Shown here: positions 62,404-64,000 of the stretch, piece after piece
How positions within the stretch are numbered: position 1 is the stretch's first letter
How the letters are laid out: every line of letters begins with the position of its first letter
From: an uncultured Lachnospiraceae bacterium
GTDB taxonomy: Bacteria; Bacillota; Clostridia; Lachnospirales; Lachnospiraceae
Direction: 5' to 3'
DNA length: 64,000 nt
NCBI GenBank assembly: GCA_910588655.1
Contig: CAJUPJ010000016.1
Coordinates: 17,939 to 81,938 of the forward strand
Program-made: the position numbers and the translations under genes
The notes under the pieces: generated by a model
Database searches by the model: none
What the model was told of the DNA's origin: nothing
Seen by the model: the letters and a program-made list of their open reading frames with translations, nothing else

Positions 62404-63831
62404 TTAGTCAAGCTGGTCATCTTTATTTTTTTTACTGCTTTTCTTGTCATTTTTCTTATCTGCTTTCTTTATATTAACAACTGCCTTTTTTAATTTATTG
62501 TCAGTCTTTTTCTTTTTGCTGTTCAGTTCCCCGTTTGTATATTTTACATATTGCATGCCATTTACTGATTCTTCTATGCTTTTAAGGTCCATATACTCCC
62601 ATGTGCTGTCTGAAAGTTCTTTCTTACGCAGTTTCATTGATATAAAATCCTTAATTATGCGGTATATTACAGCAAACAGCGGACAGCCCACAAGCATTCC
62701 CATTATTCCCCAGAAACCGCCAAAAAGCAGTATTGAGAAAAGTACCCAGAATGCGGACAGCCCTGTTGATTCACCAAGAATTGCCGGCCCTATAATATTA
62801 CCATCAAGCTGCTGTATTACTATAATTAATATAAGGAAATAAAGTGCCTGTTTTGGGTCAACCAAAAGTATTAATAATGCACTTGGGACTGCTCCTATAT
62901 ATGGCCCGAATACTGGTATAACATTTGTAACCCCGACTATTACACTTACAAGCATCGTATAAGGAAGTTTAAGCACACTCATTGCAACAAAACATATTAA
63001 GCCTATTATTGCAGAGTCAACAATCTTTCCAGAGATAAAACCACTGAACATATTGTTAGAAACCCTTACATAGTATATAACCATATCTGCATTACGTTTC
63101 TTTAAAAGCCCGTACACAATCTTTTTAGCCTGTGCTGCAAAGACCCTTTTGCTCCCTAAAAGATATATTGCTACGATAAGCCCTATAAAAAGATTGTAAA
63201 GTACACTAAGAAATGCCGCCACCCCGCTTGCAAACTGCTTAGCATATGTATTTAAGTTAGGAAGGAGCTCTGTACGCAGCCATGGGATTACTTCTGAAGT
63301 CATCTTTTCATCAAGGAACTTAGTGCCTTGTAAAACAGCTTCCTGCATTGTATCTGCAATAAAACGGTTATTTTCTATTTTCTCCACAAGTTCCTTATAA
63401 TAGGCATCTACTTGTCCCGGCAGGTTATTTACAAGTGCAACCATAGTTGTAATAATCTGTGGGATAATCATTATAAATAATACTACAATTATAAGAATTC
63501 CTGTAACCAGTGCAAGTGTAATTGTAATGCCGTTAAGCAGTCCTTTTTTCTTTTCTGGAAATTCTTTGCCTTTCCTTTCATATACTGCCATAATCCAGCG
63601 CTGGTACATTTTCATAAGCGGGTTAAGTATATATGCTATTACAGCACCATAAATTACAGGCTTAAGTATACCTGCAACATAAGAAATATATCCAAATATA
63701 TTATCCAGATTAACTGCAAACAGATAAAGTACCAGGGCAGTTACTACCACAAGAAACAGCCCGAGCCATCTTCCAAAGGCTTTCTTAAAAATTCCTGTTT
63801 CCTGTGTATTGTTCTCTTTCATGCCTGACAT
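62404..63831 (-). CDS. AI-2E family transporter
   Basis: 475 aa from ATG 63829-63831 with AAAAGGAGAAGAT before it. Around eight hydrophobic segments in two groups separated by an extracytoplasmic loop (residues about 125-210), and the signature GVTNVIPVFGPYIGAVPSA with DGNIIGPAILGESTGLS typical of PF01594. Family members carry autoinducer-2 export, Na+/H+ exchange or unknown functions; substrate cannot be assigned. The C-terminus is a strongly basic Lys-rich tail of about 45 residues (for example KKKTDNKLKKAVVNIKKADK), likely cytoplasmic. Confidence 0.88.
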   Translation of the reverse strand: MSGMKENNTQETGIFKKAFGRWLGLFLVVVTALVLYLFAVNLDNIFGYISYVAGILKPVIYGAVIAYILNPLMKMYQRWIMAVYERKGKEFPEKKKGLLNGITITLALVTGILIIVVLFIMIIPQIITTMVALVNNLPGQVDAYYKELVEKIENNRFIADTMQEAVLQGTKFLDEKMTSEVIPWLRTELLPNLNTYAKQFASGVAAFLSVLYNLFIGLIVAIYLLGSKRVFAAQAKKIVYGLLKKRNADMVIYYVRVSNNMFSGFISGKIVDSAIIGLICFVAMSVLKLPYTMLVSVIVGVTNVIPVFGPYIGAVPSALLILLVDPKQALYFLILIIVIQQLDGNIIGPAILGESTGLSAFWVLFSILLFGGFWGIMGMLVGCPLFAVIYRIIKDFISMKLRKKELSDSTWEYMDLKSIEESVNGMQYVKYTNGELNSKKKKTDNKLKKAVVNIKKADKKNDKKSSKKNKDDQLD

Positions 63832-63954
63832 ATCTTCTCCTTTTCTGCAGGCATGGTGTATTACCTGCATTTATTTTTTATCTATTATTACTATACTTTT
63901 TTTTCAGGTATTTTGCAACATAAAATTACTTTTTACACATAGACGTTTAATCAG

Positions 63955-63977
63955 AACCACCCGTAAAACGGGTGGTT
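63955..63977. other. Strong hairpin at window end, possible IS200/IS605-type end
   Basis: AACCACCCG (63955-63963) pairs with CGGGTGGTT (63969-63977) around TAAAA, followed by GCTCTGCGGCTAAAAGCCTC. I recall similar hairpin-plus-GGCTAAAAGCC ends next to TnpB-type IS200/IS605 elements in Clostridia, but the element itself would be outside the window. A plain terminator is the alternative. Confidence 0.35.
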
Positions 63978-64000
63978 TGCTCTGCGGCTAAAAGCCTCTG

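Overview
The window looks like chromosomal DNA of an anaerobic, low-GC, Gram-positive gut-type bacterium, most likely a member of the Lachnospiraceae (Clostridia). Signs of this are the AT-rich sequence with strong GGAGG ribosome binding sites, a pyruvate:ferredoxin oxidoreductase with a separate acetate kinase, a GH94 cellobiose phosphorylase, the Firmicute order yicC-remA-gmk-rpoZ, an sdpRI pair and BspA-type leucine-rich repeat and NlpC/P60 surface proteins. The species cannot be fixed from the sequence alone.

Layout. 1-7035 (minus): secA, prfB, hom, a phosphoglycerate-mutase-like gene (probable homoserine kinase substitute) and lysC, the last cut by the window edge. 7144-7860: first copy (A) of a structured repeat, here named R1. 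7994-16864: an accessory stretch with an AAA-ATPase/nuclease, an LRR surface protein, a frameshifted helveticin J-like gene, an Rpn-type nuclease, lipoproteins and gene remnants. 17112-24735 (plus): a five-gene operon joining a sugar-type ABC importer without ATPase to a very long HlyD-like adaptor and a MacB-like extracellular domain protein. 24929-28930: a damaged HTH-membrane protein, a macro-domain protein, murF and ddl. 29025-29663: R1-B. 29823-39496 (minus): an NlpC/P60 protein, then tig-clpP-clpX-lon-engB, and glmM. 39656-40835: R1-C, carrying two copies of a second hairpin repeat (R2). 41007-57682: a small Xre regulator, deacetylase, GH94 phosphorylase, radical SAM protein, ackA, tmcAL, nifJ, a DAHP synthase, R1-D (with one R2) and sdpRI. 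57766-63831 (minus): comFB, amidase, lepB, rpoZ, gmk, remA, yicC and an AI-2E family transporter. The last 50 bases hold a strong hairpin that may be an IS200/IS605-type end.

Much of the window is housekeeping: threonine and aromatic amino-acid entry steps, protein export and folding, cell-wall precursor synthesis and pyruvate to acetate energy metabolism. Two things stand out. The R1/R2 family consists of non-coding, 640-1180 bp elements built from paired long hairpins with 17-43 bp terminal inverted repeats. Every complete hairpin carries the same asymmetric core sequence near its tip while the surrounding stems change in a compensating way; R2 is seen only inside R1. The second is the importer/adaptor operon at 17112-24735, whose parts suggest an envelope-spanning transport or sensing machine that I do not recognise as a described system.
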